From: Nitratireductor luteus
GTDB taxonomy: Bacteria > Pseudomonadota > Alphaproteobacteria > Rhizobiales > Rhizobiaceae
Assembly: GCF_026162365.1 (NCBI RefSeq)
Contig: NZ_JAOANW010000021.1
Span: forward strand, 1-45,630
Reading direction: 5' to 3'
Length of the DNA stretch: 45,630 bases
A program made the translations under genes and the position numbers. Below the pieces are notes generated by a model that worked only from the letters and a program-made list of their open reading frames with translations, ran no database searches and was not told where the DNA came from. Of this stretch, positions 1 through 10,326 are shown piece after piece. How positions within the stretch are numbered: the first letter of the stretch is position 1; every line of letters begins with the position of its first letter.

Positions 1-621
1 AAATGTGGAATATATCTATCGCTTATACTGAGGCTGACGGACAGAACAACTTCTTCTGAGGTGCGGAAAAGCGGCCCCAAGCCAAAGAGAACGCGATTTA
101 CGCACTGCGAAAATACTGAGATGAGACGACCTGTGCTGCAGTAACCGTGTTTCGCACTCATCTCTATGCTTCCGCGCTGAAAGAACGGAAGCATCCGGAG
201 TATGGGTTTGGTATCCGCCATGCTCGCTCCGCTCACCCGACCAGTTTCCTTATCTGTTTTTACGGCTGCGGTCGACAGACTCTCCAGCGTCAAATGGACC
301 TTGCAGTCGACACGCGAACTTGCCGAAACGCGAGGCTGTCAGGCTAGAGCAGATTCGACTTGTTCTGGGTCATAGCCGGCTGCCTCGAAATAGTGCCTGC
401 ATTGGCCGGCGATGAACGCGGAGAGGCAGTTTGGCCTACAAGCGGGATCACGGAACAGGGCCGGCGCCCTGACTGAAGTTAATGTCGCCGCCTTCGTCAC
501 TGTCGAGGAAATCGCCAGCAACTGGATTCCCCTCCACAAAGACGCTCACGTCGGTAACCTCCTGCGTCGACAAGCGCGCGGACCAGCTTTTCAGCGGTCA
601 TCGGCGTATTGCTGGACGGCT
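1..621. other. no recognisable gene
   Basis: Short open frames exist on both strands but none has a convincing start context or a recognisable product. A heptamer TAGAGCA at 345-351 matches the end of the palindromic repeat found at 34550-34653, but the similarity stops after about 11 bases, so it is not called a copy. The stretch next to it carries a recombinase remnant, so this is probably decayed accessory DNA. Confidence 0.4.
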
Positions 622-876
622 TCAGGATGCGCGCGCCACCGCGACCGTTTCGACAAGTTCCTGTATTGCCTTCGCGCATTCCGGGTCACCCGAATGAATG
701 CCGTCCGCCAGTGCGTGTTGCAGATCTTCGAGTTGCTCTTCGTAGCGCTCCAGGACGGCCGGATGCAGCGATACGACCTCGAAGGCGGATGGAGCTTTCT
801 CCAGTTCTGCAAGAACCGCCTCACGCTCATGGTAAAGTTCAGTCGAGCGCGGACCAATTACGTGGGGATCGCCCAT
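622..876 (-). pseudogene. serine recombinase C-terminal remnant
   Basis: An 84-codon frame resembling the coiled-coil region near the C-terminus of large serine site-specific recombinases. It has the family-like pattern LHPAVLERYEEQLEDL, then an acidic spacer, then a helix ending ELVETVAV. The N-terminal resolvase catalytic domain, the recombinase domain and the zinc ribbon are all absent, and the frame stops where the C-terminal tail should continue. An ATG with a weak purine-rich site (CCAGGGA) precedes it, so a short protein could still be made, but a catalytic recombinase could not. It is most simply the leftover of an integrated element. Family assignment is by eye from pattern only. Confidence 0.45.
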
Positions 877-974
877 TCCCTGGCGAGGTGATCAACCATC
901 CCGTCAATCTCTCGCAAGGAATGCCCGCGCATTTCAGCAGAAGCGCCAGTATGTCCAAACGGCGGTGTCTCCGG

Positions 975-1163
975 CTATGCCTGTGGACGGCTTTCCTCGA
1001 CCAGCCGTGCACACATGAAGGCAGGAGGATTTCCGCGGTCGCTCTCCAGAGATCGATACAGCTTGCGAATGTCGGTCGCCGTCACACCGTCGGCGGCCAT
1101 CAGCTTGCGGACGATTGGTTCTGACAGGATTTCGTCGAGCGTCAGTCTTTTCTCATGTGCCAT
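975..1163 (-). CDS. small hypothetical protein
   Basis: About 62 residues beginning MAHEKRLTLDEIL. The ATG at 1163 is preferred over an upstream TTG at 1175 because a GAGG motif lies about 7 bases upstream. The protein is helical and charged, with a pattern (LTLDEIL...PIV+KLM..DGV) reminiscent of small conserved rhizobial proteins of unknown function. It has no membrane segment and no cysteine pair. It sits just upstream, on the same strand, of the recombinase remnant, which suggests both belong to the same old mobile segment. No function can be assigned. Confidence 0.45.
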   Translation of the reverse strand: MAHEKRLTLDEILSEPIVRKLMAADGVTATDIRKLYRSLESDRGNPPAFMCARLVEESRPQA

Positions 1164-1576
1164 GCGTGACCTCAAACGTCAGTTCTCGATTTCCAGCATC
1201 ATAGGCGGGAACGGTGACCAGCTGATATCGTCAATTTGGCCGATATGTGTGGCCAGATGACTGTGTCCACCGTGTCAACTGTGAACAATGTAGTGCCGAA
1301 CATGAGATCGGTTGGGCTGACTCCTCCCAGATGGCTCTCTTGGGTGCCGGTGCCATTATAGCGGTGCTCGCCAGAGCAGTGTATACGGGGATCAAACGGA
1401 CTGCAGCCGCCTCGGAAGTGCGGCCGGCCGCAGTGCAGCATCATGGATGGTGCTGACGTGGCGCCCCGAGAAGCGCCTGTTTTACGCTGGTGGGCGGATA
1501 AAGATAACGTCCTATATCGCACTTTATACAAAGCTGACGTACAACAACGCCGATCAAAATGACCAGGGAGGCCCTG
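1164..1576. other. intergenic, nothing recognised
   Basis: About 410 bases between divergent genes. Frames on either strand lack recognisable products; the longer minus-strand frame is the shadow of the BA14K gene extended leftward. The promoter of the BA14K gene probably lies in the last 100 bases, but no clear -35/-10 pair was identified. Confidence 0.4.
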
Positions 1577-1987
1577 ATGAAAAAGCATGTTGCAACGCTG
1601 TGCGCGGCGGCCATGGCGTTTTCGCTCGCGGCTATGCAAACCGCGCCGTCTATCTCCGCGCCATTGTATCCGGCGCCCTCGGCGACACCCTCCAACGGCA
1701 AGATGCTTCAAGAGGTAACCCACGAGAGCTGGCGCCATGACCGCGACTATCATCGCTACAAGAAACATCGTCACCGTCGCGGCAATGCGGGTGCATTCTT
1801 AGGCGGGCTAGCGGCGGGCGCAATCCTTGGCGGGCTGCTCAGCCAGTCGTCGCGCGCCGCACCCGTCTACCGGGGTGATCCGCATGTGCAGTGGTGTTTG
1901 CAGCGGTACCGTTCCTATGACGTGCGCACGGACACCTTCCAACCGTATAGCGGACCGCGGCGGTATTGTAACTCACCCTATCGATGA
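1577..1987 (+). CDS. BA14K family protein
   Basis: A 136-residue secreted or membrane-anchored protein. The start ATG at 1577 follows AGGGAGG by a good spacing, better than an ATG six codons upstream. Residues 1-25 form a signal peptide (MKKH, then a hydrophobic Ala/Leu run). A His/Arg-rich stretch ([16 protein letters not shown]) follows, then a Gly/Ala/Leu membrane-like segment ([17 protein letters not shown]). The end is the BA14K signature: [13 protein letters not shown], then [17 protein letters not shown]. The founding member is the Brucella 14-kDa immunoreactive lectin-like protein; homologues are typical of Rhizobiales and thought to be cell-envelope associated. Length and both conserved cysteines agree with the family. 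It is monocistronic here. Confidence 0.88.
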   Translation: MKKHVATLCAAAMAFSLAAMQTAPSISAPLYPAPSATPSNGKMLQEVTHESWRHDRDYHRYKKHRHRRGNAGAFLGGLAAGAILGGLLSQSSRAAPVYRGDPHVQWCLQRYRSYDVRTDTFQPYSGPRRYCNSPYR

Positions 1988-2147
1988 GGCCCGGTAAATA
2001 GCAGAGCCCCACGGCAAGGTGGCACGAGACCGAGCGCACGGCGCGCTATCCTATCCATTTGTGCAGCACTGGCATCGAAAGATGATCTTGCTGAGAGATG
2101 GAAAATGCACCCTGATGGTTCTTCACCAACATTGGGGGGGGAGGCAC

Positions 2148-2345
2148 ATGGCCCAAGAAATCGACGCATCGGCACAACTGATCTATGAGGTGGTGACCGG
2201 CAGGGATTGGTCGACGGCCGACGATGACGAGCGCCGTGTTTGTCGTGCCAAAGCCCGTGAGGTGCAGGCTGGTATTAAGGGACCCTGGCCCACTCACCTG
2301 GCCGCCCGCACACCGCAAAGCGGCGGCCGCCAGTCGAGAATTTAG
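2148..2345 (+). CDS. small hypothetical protein
   Basis: A 65-residue soluble protein starting MAQEIDASAQLIYEV. The ATG at 2148 is chosen because a strong GGGGGGAGG site lies just upstream; the frame is open further upstream but without a comparable site. The first 45 residues look helical and acidic with a Trp (GRDWSTADDDERRVC); the tail is basic and low-complexity. No domain recognised. The strong ribosome binding site and codon use like the neighbours argue that it is expressed. Confidence 0.5.
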   Translation: MAQEIDASAQLIYEVVTGRDWSTADDDERRVCRAKAREVQAGIKGPWPTHLAARTPQSGGRQSRI

Positions 2346-2574
2346 ATAGAACAAACTCTGGACTACTCTGGACCAAGTCACCGGTTTCTGTGAGCGGAGC
2401 GGTGTCTCGTCAAGCCAATCCGCACGGCGGTCATGCCGGCGAAGTCGTCGACCGATCTTTTCCGGTGCAGCCGCAAGCGGGTACCGCCTTCATGTCCATA
2501 TCAAGCGGGTACCGCGGCCATATTCGGCGCCCGTCCGTGGGCCGAGGCACGCTGGGCCGTGGCCATCGCCATCC

Positions 2575-3165
<591 letters not shown>

Positions 3166-3239
3166 AGGACGAAATCGACGCTTCGGCTACGTCCGACAAC
3201 ACCGCTGAATGCGCTCTGGGTTCCGATTCCGCCCCAACC

Positions 3240-5717
3240 CTACCGGCGCTTTTGTGCAGGGCCGATGTCATGCAGGTTCAATGCCGTTCCGACCAGGGCG
3301 AGGTGGGAGAAGGCCTGCGGAAAGTTGCCGACCTGTCGGCGCAAGCGAGGGTCGTATTCCTCGGCGAGCAGTCCGACATCGTTACGCAGCGCCAGGAGGC
3401 GCTCGAACAGGGCGCACGCCTCCGCATTGCGGTTCTGCAGGGCGTAATTGTCGGCCAGCCAGAAGCTGCAGGGCAGGAAGGCGCCCTCCCCGGGCGGCAA
3501 GCCGTCGACGTCCTGCTGCGTGCGATAGCGCATAACCAAGCCGTCCACCACCAGTTCGCGCTCGATCGCGGCGACCGTGCCGAGGACGCGCGGGTCGTCT
3601 GGCGGCAGAAAGCCGACGATCGGGATCAGAAGGAGGCTGGCGTCGAGCTCTTTGCTGCCGAAGCTCTGCGTGAAGGTGTTGCGCCGACGGTCAAAACCTT
3701 GCTCGCAAATCGTTGCGTGCATGCGGTCGCGAAGCGCGCGCCAGCGCTCGAGCGGAGCCTCGAACCCAAAGTGCTCGGCATCGTGCAAGGCGCAATTGAG
3801 CGCCACCCATGCCATCACCTTGGAATAAGTGAAATGCCGCGGCCCACCGCGAACTTCCCAGATACCCTCATCCGGCTGTTCCCAGACCGCCTCCAGGTGG
3901 TGGATCAGCTTCTCAAGCAGGTCCCAGCCGGATGGCACCGGCGCGAGACCGTGATTGCGCGCCTGGTGGAGGGCGTCGAGGAGTTCGCCGTAGACGTCGA
4001 GCTGCAGTTGATTGCAAGCCGCGTTGCCGATGCGCACAGGGCTGGAGCCCTGATAGCCGGGCAGCCACGGTACCTGCCATTCGTTCAGCTGTCGCTCGCC
4101 GGCCACACCATACATGATCTGTATCTGCTCGGGACTGCCGGCGGCACTGCGCAGAAGCCATTCCCGCCAAGCCCGCGCTTCCTCCACATAGCCGGCCGAC
4201 ATGAGCGCGATCAGCGTCATCGTGGCATCGCGCAGCCAGCAATAGCGGTAGTCCCAGTTGCGCGGGCCGCCGATCTGTTCGGGCAGCGAGGTGGTGGGGG
4301 CGGCAACGATCCCGCCGGTGGGAGCGTAGGTCAGCGCCTTCAGCGTCAGCAGAGAGCGCTGGACCGGTTCCTTCCAGGCTCCTTCATAGGTGCACTGTTT
4401 GCACCAGTCGCGCCAGAAGGTCTCTGTTGCCTGTAAGGCGGCACGCCAGTCGAGGGCCCCCGGCGGGGGCAGGTGGGACGGCCCGTAGGTCAGCACGAAG
4501 GGAACGGATTCGCCCTTAGCGACGGTGAATTCCGCGACGGTGGCGTGGTTCTCGCCGCACAGCCTGATCGGCGTGCGCAGGGCGACGGCGTTCGGCCCTG
4601 CAACCGCGCAGAGGCCCGAACCGTCCTCGAGCCGCGTGACCCACGGGACGGAGGCACCGTAGTCGAACCGTAGCCTGAGGTCGAAGCGCATTGTCACCTT
4701 GCCGGACCGCCCTTCCACCAGCCTGACGATGGAGGAGTTGGGCTGCCCCAGCGGCATGAAATCTATGAGGGCGACCTCGCCCTCGGGCGTTTCGAAGACG
4801 GTCTCCAGGACCATCGTGCCGTCACGATAGGCACGCCGCGCACGAGCCGCCGGATCGGCGGGGGAAAGGCGCCAGCGACCGTGCTGTGCCGTGCCGAGCA
4901 GGGCGGCGAAGCAGGCGCCGCTGTCGAAGCGTGGCCAGCACAGCCAGTCGATGGACCCATTGCGGCCGACGAGCGCGGCCGTGGTGCAATCGCCGATCAG
5001 CGCATACTCTTCGATGGGGAGCGGCAGATCCGGCTCGGCATGAGGTGAAGGCTTCGCCGAGGGGTTGCGATGCCCGAGTTTCCGGTCGTCGGCGGGGGCG
5101 GTGGGGCGTTGGCCGCGCTCGCGGGTTCCGCCGGGGCCCGATCCTTGCCCTTGTCCCAGCCCTAAATCTTTGACAATAAGGCGGACGATACCGTCGGTGG
5201 GAGAAGCGATATCGACCGTGATCGCGGGCTCCTCCGGCGAAGGCGCTTCGAGCACCGCCATCTGGCTGGCGAGCAAGTCGGGCGGCATGAAGTGGCCTTT
5301 GCGGACTGCAAGCCGTGCTGCGATCAGTGTCTGTTCGCCGCACAGATACACGAACCGAACCTCCGGCCGGCCTGCGGCGAGGAAGTCGCGATAGCTGCGC
5401 TTCAGCGCAGAGCATGTGATGACGCCTGCACTGCCGGCCCGCCGCCACTCGTCGATCCACACCCGGACTTTCTCAAGCCATGGCTTGCGGTCGGCATCGG
5501 TGAGCGGGGTGTCGGCGTACATCTTTTCGATATCGGCGGCGGGATGCAGGTCGTCGCCCTCTTCGAAGGGCCAGCCTAGCCGTTGGGCGAGCGCCTTTCC
5601 GATCGTCGTCTTGCCGGAGCCGGAGACGCCCATTACGACCAGGATCGGATGTGGTCGATCAGAGGAAGCCACGAATGCTGCGGCCTTTTCAATGGCGGTC
5701 TCGCTTGGGTTGGTCAT
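3240..5717 (-). CDS. gluconokinase-GH15 glycosidase fusion
   Basis: One 825-residue frame containing two complete enzymes. Residues 24-185 are a thermoresistant-type gluconokinase: P-loop GVSGSGKTT at 30-38, GDDLHP at 54-59, CSALKRSYRD near 102-111 and RKGHFMP near 139-145. It phosphorylates gluconate to 6-phosphogluconate. A Gly/Pro/Arg-rich linker (186-234) follows. Residues 235-820 are a glycoside hydrolase family 15 domain: GSIDWLCWPRFDS, NWDYRYCWLRDA, GEGAFLPCSFWL and GNFPQAFSHLAL; such proteins hydrolyse alpha-glucosidic bonds, several being trehalases. ATG 5717 follows GGGGGAGACA; its start lies 13 bases after the zwf stop, so both are probably co-transcribed. There is no signal peptide, so it acts in the cytosol. 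The two functions are usually separate genes; a sequencing error joining them is possible but the linker is open and low-complexity as in real fusions. Confidence 0.85.
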   Translation of the reverse strand: MTNPSETAIEKAAAFVASSDRPHPILVVMGVSGSGKTTIGKALAQRLGWPFEEGDDLHPAADIEKMYADTPLTDADRKPWLEKVRVWIDEWRRAGSAGVITCSALKRSYRDFLAAGRPEVRFVYLCGEQTLIAARLAVRKGHFMPPDLLASQMAVLEAPSPEEPAITVDIASPTDGIVRLIVKDLGLGQGQGSGPGGTRERGQRPTAPADDRKLGHRNPSAKPSPHAEPDLPLPIEEYALIGDCTTAALVGRNGSIDWLCWPRFDSGACFAALLGTAQHGRWRLSPADPAARARRAYRDGTMVLETVFETPEGEVALIDFMPLGQPNSSIVRLVEGRSGKVTMRFDLRLRFDYGASVPWVTRLEDGSGLCAVAGPNAVALRTPIRLCGENHATVAEFTVAKGESVPFVLTYGPSHLPPPGALDWRAALQATETFWRDWCKQCTYEGAWKEPVQRSLLTLKALTYAPTGGIVAAPTTSLPEQIGGPRNWDYRYCWLRDATMTLIALMSAGYVEEARAWREWLLRSAAGSPEQIQIMYGVAGERQLNEWQVPWLPGYQGSSPVRIGNAACNQLQLDVYGELLDALHQARNHGLAPVPSGWDLLEKLIHHLEAVWEQPDEGIWEVRGGPRHFTYSKVMAWVALNCALHDAEHFGFEAPLERWRALRDRMHATICEQGFDRRRNTFTQSFGSKELDASLLLIPIVGFLPPDDPRVLGTVAAIERELVVDGLVMRYRTQQDVDGLPPGEGAFLPCSFWLADNYALQNRNAEACALFERLLALRNDVGLLAEEYDPRLRRQVGNFPQAFSHLALVGTALNLHDIGPAQKRR

Positions 5718-5730
5718 TGTCTCCCCCACT

Positions 5731-7290
5731 TCATGTACCAGGGCGAAGAGGCAGCCAGGCGCGGCCGTCACGCGTCATGAGCGTATCGGCTGCCAAGGGG
5801 CCGCTGCCGCCGGACTCATAAAGCTGCACGCCGTCGCTGGCCTGAGCCCAACAGTCCAGGAATGGCTGCACCGCGCTCCATCCCGCCTGGATGTTGTCGG
5901 CGCGCTGGAAGAGCGTGGGATCGCCGATCAGGCAGTCGTAGATCAACGTCTCATAGCCGGTGGAGGGCTCCGCCGCAAAGTAATCGGAATAGCGGAAATC
6001 CATGTCCACCTCGCCGAGCCGCACTGTGCGACCGGGCACCTTGGCGGCGAAGCGCAGCGAGACGCCTTCGCTCGGCTGGATGCGGAAGACCATAAGGTTC
6101 GGATCTGGCAGACCAGCCGGCGTGTCCCGAAAAAGGATGCTTGGCGCTTGCTTGAACTGGATGGCGATCTCGGTGCGCCGAACGGCCATCGATTTGCCGG
6201 TCCTGATGTAGAAGGGCACGCCCGCCCAGCGCCAATTGTCGATCATCAGCTTGAGGGCGACATAGGTCTCGGTGTTGCTGTCGGGCGAGACGTCCGGCTC
6301 CTGTGCGTAGGGGCGCATCGGGCGGCCGCGCACCGAGCCTGCATCATACTGGCCGCGTACCAAGTTTTCCATGGCCTCCTCGGGAGACCAGCGGCGCACC
6401 GCCTCGATCACCTTGGCCTTCTCCGAGCGCACCGCATCCGCGTCGAAGGAATTCGGCGCCTCCATGGCGGTCATGGCCAGCAACTGGAACATGTGGTTCG
6501 GCACCATGTCCCTGAGCGCACCGGTGGTATCGTAAAAGCGGCCGCGTTGCTCGACACCGACGGTCTCGGCGGCGGTGATCTGCACGTGGTCTATGTGGTC
6601 GCGGTTCCACAGTGGCTCGAAGAAGCCGTTGGCGAAGCGCAGCACCATGATGTTCTGGACCGTCTCCTTGCCCAGGAAATGGTCGATCCGATAGAGTTGG
6701 CTTTCCCCGGCAACATTGAGGATGCGGCGGTTGAGCGCCTCGGCGGAGGCAAGGTCGGTGCCGAAAGGCTTTTCGATGACGATGCGCCGGAAGCCGTGCT
6801 CCGTCTCCCGCGAAAGGCCGACAGCGCCCAGCTGTTCGATGACCGTGCCGAAGAAGCGCGGTGCGGTGGCGAGGTAGAAGACGGCGTTGGCATGACCGCT
6901 TTCCTTGGCGCGCTTTTCCAGGCGCCCGGCAAGGCGGTGATAGGTTTCCGGGTTATCGAAATCACCTGTGAGATAGCCGAGGCGTCCGGCAATCCAGCCC
7001 CAGGCCTCCATATCAAGCGCCGTTGCCTCGAATTCCCCGCCTCCTCCCGTCACAAGGGCCTGCATTGAGTTGGTGAGATAGGCGCGGAAATCGTCCTCGC
7101 TGCGCTCGACATGGTCGACGCCGATCACCTCGAAGGCCGTGTCGAGCGCCTTTTCCCTGGAGAGGTTGTAGAGCGCAGGCATCAAAAGTCGCTTTGTCAG
7201 GTCGCCGGAAGCGCCGAAGATGACGAGCGTACTCGGCGGCGCCGGTTCGGTGTCGTCGGGGAGATGGCAGGCTGCGACAGGGGACTTCAT
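5731..7290 (-). CDS. zwf: glucose-6-phosphate 1-dehydrogenase
   Basis: A 519-residue enzyme oxidising glucose 6-phosphate to 6-phosphogluconolactone with NAD(P). The Rossmann motif [11 protein letters not shown] lies near residues 24-34. The active-site signature RIDHFLGKE is present, as are EKPFGTD and the C-terminal YIRTGKSM region. Length matches the family. ATG 7290 is preceded by AGGAGG at ideal distance. It opens the Entner-Doudoroff and oxidative pentose routes. The usual partners pgl and edd are not adjacent; instead a broken gnd lies directly upstream and the gluconokinase-GH15 gene directly downstream on the same strand, making a block that feeds 6-phosphogluconate from glucose 6-phosphate and from gluconate. 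With gnd broken here, the product probably drains to an Entner-Doudoroff pathway encoded elsewhere. Confidence 0.95.
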   Translation of the reverse strand: MKSPVAACHLPDDTEPAPPSTLVIFGASGDLTKRLLMPALYNLSREKALDTAFEVIGVDHVERSEDDFRAYLTNSMQALVTGGGGEFEATALDMEAWGWIAGRLGYLTGDFDNPETYHRLAGRLEKRAKESGHANAVFYLATAPRFFGTVIEQLGAVGLSRETEHGFRRIVIEKPFGTDLASAEALNRRILNVAGESQLYRIDHFLGKETVQNIMVLRFANGFFEPLWNRDHIDHVQITAAETVGVEQRGRFYDTTGALRDMVPNHMFQLLAMTAMEAPNSFDADAVRSEKAKVIEAVRRWSPEEAMENLVRGQYDAGSVRGRPMRPYAQEPDVSPDSNTETYVALKLMIDNWRWAGVPFYIRTGKSMAVRRTEIAIQFKQAPSILFRDTPAGLPDPNLMVFRIQPSEGVSLRFAAKVPGRTVRLGEVDMDFRYSDYFAAEPSTGYETLIYDCLIGDPTLFQRADNIQAGWSAVQPFLDCWAQASDGVQLYESGGSGPLAADTLMTRDGRAWLPLRPGT

Positions 7291-7292
7291 GA

Positions 7293-7770
7293 TCAACCTC
7301 CTGATGGACGCTCGACATGGCCGCCGAACTTGAAGCGCATCGCGGAGAGCAGCCGCTCGGTGAAGGTGGACTCCTTGCGGGAGCGGAACCGGGCATAGAG
7401 GGCGGCCGACAGAACCTCCGCCGGAACAGCTTCCTCCATTGCCGCCATGACTGTCCAGCGCCCCTCGCCGGAATCGGCGACCGCGCCGGAGAAGGCCGAC
7501 AGCGCTTCGTCCTCGGCAAACGCCATGGCACCGAGATCGAGAAGCCAGGGGAGACGATGCTGCCGCGCCTCCAGACCTCGGCAATGTCGGCGAGATCGAG
7601 ATCGTAGCGCTCGTCAGCGGGCAGCATCTCCGAGGCCCGGCCCTTCAAGATCGAGGCCCGACCCTTCAAGATGTCGAAGCCCTCGACATAGGCCTGCATC
7701 AGGCCGTATTCGATTCCGCTATGGACCCCTTCACGAAGTGACCGGCGCCCACCGGGCCGGTTCCCCTGGT
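7293..7770 (-). pseudogene. gnd: broken 6-phosphogluconate dehydrogenase
   Basis: Only the C-terminal half of a decarboxylating 6-phosphogluconate dehydrogenase (the short YqeC/GndA type) can be read, in three frames. [10 protein letters not shown] is in one frame, then [13 protein letters not shown]...[12 protein letters not shown] in a second, then [14 protein letters not shown]...FKFGGHVE in a third. One-base losses are inferred near 7730 and near 7548. There is also an in-frame tandem duplication of seven codons (ILKGRAS). The NADP-binding N-terminal domain (about 160 residues) is gone; 7771-7986 shows nothing like it. The remnant stops 3 bases before the zwf start, so it was once the first gene of a gnd-zwf operon. 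Enzyme activity from this locus is excluded. Confidence 0.85.
7632..7673. repeat. 21-bp tandem duplication in gnd remnant
   Basis: Two adjacent 21-base units, 7632-7652 and 7653-7673, differ at two positions. Each begins GAGGCCCG and ends CTTCAAGAT plus one base. The duplication adds seven codons in frame and looks like replication slippage in an unselected gene. Confidence 0.85.
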
Positions 7771-7986
7771 GCCGAGGCTGCTGTTTGCGTGGCGCTACAC
7801 CGCCGTCGCTATGCTGGTTCGTTACTTCTGATCTTGACGGAATCTCGCCTTCACTCTGATGGGCATGCGGCAACCACCGAGGTGCTGGCAGAAGTGATGC
7901 TGCAGGAATGCGCCTCGTCGCCGGGACACTTCTTCGATGCGCCATCGCGCGGTCAGCTTGACGGCCAACAGCATCGGGCGTGAGGC

Positions 7987-9906
7987 TCAAAACCGCAGAT
8001 CCGCCGGCGAAAGGATCTCGACAATCCGCAAGCGCGGATCACGCAGGGCTTCGGTCTCCGCCGGACTCGTCGCCATTTCCGGATGCGCCATGACATCCGC
8101 GGGTCCCAGCGCGGAGAAATCCAGCATCGTGCGCATGGAAAGATCCGACAGCGTGACCTGGAAGATGCGGAACGGGTCGAGTTCGAGCGTTTCGAGATCG
8201 TGCAGAAGGTCGGCCTGGGAGAGCACGAAGGCGGAAATGCGCAAGGCGCCGTCGCTACCCCTGTAGGCGATAAGTTTCCAGAAGCTGCGCGGAAGGAGCG
8301 CGTCGCGATATCTGGTGTCGTCGTCGGCGAAGATCGGTCCGCCGAAGACAGAGATCCGGATGTCCTGCGCATCCGCCTGCTCGAGCGCCAGGTTTTCCAG
8401 CTCGCCCCAAAGACCCCTTCTGCTCGACTGGTTGAAACGCTCGTGCTGGGGCGCGATGTTGGTGAAAAACGACGAGTCGCGGTTGGCCTGATCGGCCTCG
8501 GCCACCGGCCCCCAGCACAGATCGGCCCGCCGGGCGATGTGGCCCCGGTCGAGCTTGTTTCCGGCATAAAGCTTCTCGCCGAGTTGGTGCTTCGGCTCGA
8601 TGCGCGGATCGAGCTTGAAGGCGCGGCGGGGCAGGATCACCCGGCGCGTCCCGTCCACATTCCATGCCACGAAGCGCGCCATCCGCCGGCGCGCGCTCAG
8701 ACAGACTGAGAAATGCGTGTAGGGGATGGTCTGTGAGCGGCCGAAATTCACCGCGTCCCGCTTGAGCGACAACGACAGGCCGGGCATGGGAACATGGAGT
8801 CCCAGGAAATCGGGATCGTAGCCGGTGCGCGGCACCGCCGTCTCGAGCCGGTCGTCCGGCAGAATCTGGTCGGGCCGCGGCTCCAAAATGAAATCGAGCT
8901 TCTTCTGCACCGACAGGGCGTAGCAGGCGAGCGCGTGCTCGTCCGCGCTCGATTCCACTTCGCCGGCGAAATGCAACCCGGCGAAAAGATCGGTCGCCGC
9001 GCCATCCTGAGAAATGAGCCAGGCAGCACCCGAGTCCCCGCCCATGCTGATTTCGCCATCTTCCCGGGTGCGCTCGGGGTCCACGCCGATCTCGAAGCAG
9101 CCGATCACCCGCACGCCCGCGGGTGGGCCGTAATTGAGCCTGGCCATCACGTCGACGCGGCGAACGATGCCGTATGTAATGCCGGTCGTCCTGCCGGATT
9201 TCACCACCCGATCACCGAGTGCCACCCGCGCAAGCCTCTTCGGCACCACGTCGAGTTCGAGGACGCTGCGGTCGTGGCCGCGTGTGCGAATGCGGGCCAG
9301 CGCGCAATCACCGGCTGCACCCAGATGGCTGCGCAGAAGCTCGCCACAGAAATTGCCTGCGAGATTGTTGTCGTCGAACGGACCGGGCTGGACGATCGGG
9401 GCACCGATCGCGCCGCGATTTCCGTGCAGCACATGCCAGTTGGAGAGGATGGAGGGCGCGCCCGTAGCGCGGTCGAAGACGATGAGGCCGATCGTGCCAG
9501 CCGTCTCCTCCACATGGGCGACACTGATGCCGGGACGCATGGGATCGGCACGCATGCGCCGCTCGCCCAGCGTCTCGGGCTCGACCACCTCGAAGGAAGG
9601 CCGGTAGTCGCGCTCGATCACGTCGGTCGGCACCTGCCGCCCCTCGACTTCGATCGTCTGCGGAATGCGCCAGCTCCCCAAGCTCTCGATAGCGAACTCG
9701 CTCTTCTCAGCCACAGTGAACTGCAGGCAAACGGGGCCGGTGCCATTCTTCAAGCCGATGCCCACAGAGGTGATGTTCGGATCCTTCAGATAGTCGGCGC
9801 CCTTGGCCCGCACATGCCGGCGCAGCGCATCCTCCAAGGCCTTGTCCCCTCGCCCCGCGCCTTTTCCCCTTCGCTTCTCCGCCACGGCCACCTCCGCGTC
9901 TGGCAC
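7987..9906 (-). CDS. trypsin-like protease-NUC1 endonuclease fusion
   Basis: A 639-residue protein. After an N-terminal domain (about 25-115) comes a chymotrypsin-fold protease: His158 in SNWHVL, Asp200 in [10 protein letters not shown] and Ser292 in GGDSGAAW form a complete catalytic triad. Residues about 385-585 are a DNA/RNA non-specific endonuclease: DRGH at 453-456 (catalytic His456), then TNIAPQ at 482-487 with the metal-binding Asn and FNQ at 491-493, matching the Serratia nuclease pattern. There is no signal peptide or membrane segment, so unlike secreted nucleases it should be cytoplasmic. Start is GTG 9906 with GGAGG about 13 bases upstream; no better start is in frame. Upstream on the same strand are a small membrane protein and TerC. 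A self-processing protease that releases a nuclease is an attractive but unproven model. Confidence 0.88.
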   Translation of the reverse strand: MPDAEVAVAEKRRGKGAGRGDKALEDALRRHVRAKGADYLKDPNITSVGIGLKNGTGPVCLQFTVAEKSEFAIESLGSWRIPQTIEVEGRQVPTDVIERDYRPSFEVVEPETLGERRMRADPMRPGISVAHVEETAGTIGLIVFDRATGAPSILSNWHVLHGNRGAIGAPIVQPGPFDDNNLAGNFCGELLRSHLGAAGDCALARIRTRGHDRSVLELDVVPKRLARVALGDRVVKSGRTTGITYGIVRRVDVMARLNYGPPAGVRVIGCFEIGVDPERTREDGEISMGGDSGAAWLISQDGAATDLFAGLHFAGEVESSADEHALACYALSVQKKLDFILEPRPDQILPDDRLETAVPRTGYDPDFLGLHVPMPGLSLSLKRDAVNFGRSQTIPYTHFSVCLSARRRMARFVAWNVDGTRRVILPRRAFKLDPRIEPKHQLGEKLYAGNKLDRGHIARRADLCWGPVAEADQANRDSSFFTNIAPQHERFNQSSRRGLWGELENLALEQADAQDIRISVFGGPIFADDDTRYRDALLPRSFWKLIAYRGSDGALRISAFVLSQADLLHDLETLELDPFRIFQVTLSDLSMRTMLDFSALGPADVMAHPEMATSPAETEALRDPRLRIVEILSPADLRF

Positions 9907-10032
9907 TCAGGTCACCCGCCTCCATATCATTTTTGCGCCATGACGGCGAGTTGTCGTGCCGGCCGACAATCCTTCCGGAAACTCTGCAGGAGCACTTCTG
10001 ACAGAACGCCATCCGGCTTGCTGTCGGGACAG

Positions 10033-10323
10033 TCAGACCAGGACCATGATGCCCGCCCACAGCACGACGGCCACCTCCGCCAGCCGCGCCCATATCGGCG
10101 GGCCGGTGTAACGGGCCGCGCTGCGATGGACGCCGACGACCGCGACCAGCAGATAGGGCAGCGGAAGAAAATGGACCGCCAGCGCGGCTGCCGCCGGCGC
10201 CCCGGCGGCAAAGAGCGCGAGAGCCGACCCTGTGGCCAGCAGGCTGGCCAGCGTGCCATAGATGAGCGCGTATTCCCAGAACGCGCGCCGCAACGGAAGC
10301 TGGCCAGCCCACAATGCGCGCAT
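10033..10323 (-). CDS. small three-helix membrane protein
   Basis: A 96-residue hydrophobic protein with about three transmembrane helices: around residues 16-40 (YALIYGTLASLLATG), 45-65 (ALAVHFLPLPYLLVAVV) and 79-96. A conserved-looking RSAARYTGPP loop joins the last two. The ATG at 10323 lies only 3 bases after the terC stop, so it is co-transcribed and probably translationally coupled with terC. Family not recognised; similar short proteins occur in Rhizobiales. It may assist TerC or the downstream protease-nuclease, but this is context only. Confidence 0.7.
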   Translation of the reverse strand: MRALWAGQLPLRRAFWEYALIYGTLASLLATGSALALFAAGAPAAAALAVHFLPLPYLLVAVVGVHRSAARYTGPPIWARLAEVAVVLWAGIMVLV

Positions 10324-10326
10324 AGG

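Noticed and set aside
345-355. Second copy of the palindromic repeat of 34550-34653
   Set aside because: Only about 11 bases at one end match; the inner part and the opposite end are missing.
5416-7068. A plus-strand frame of about 550 codons across zwf
   Set aside because: Antisense shadow of zwf and the gluconokinase region; product has no recognisable family.
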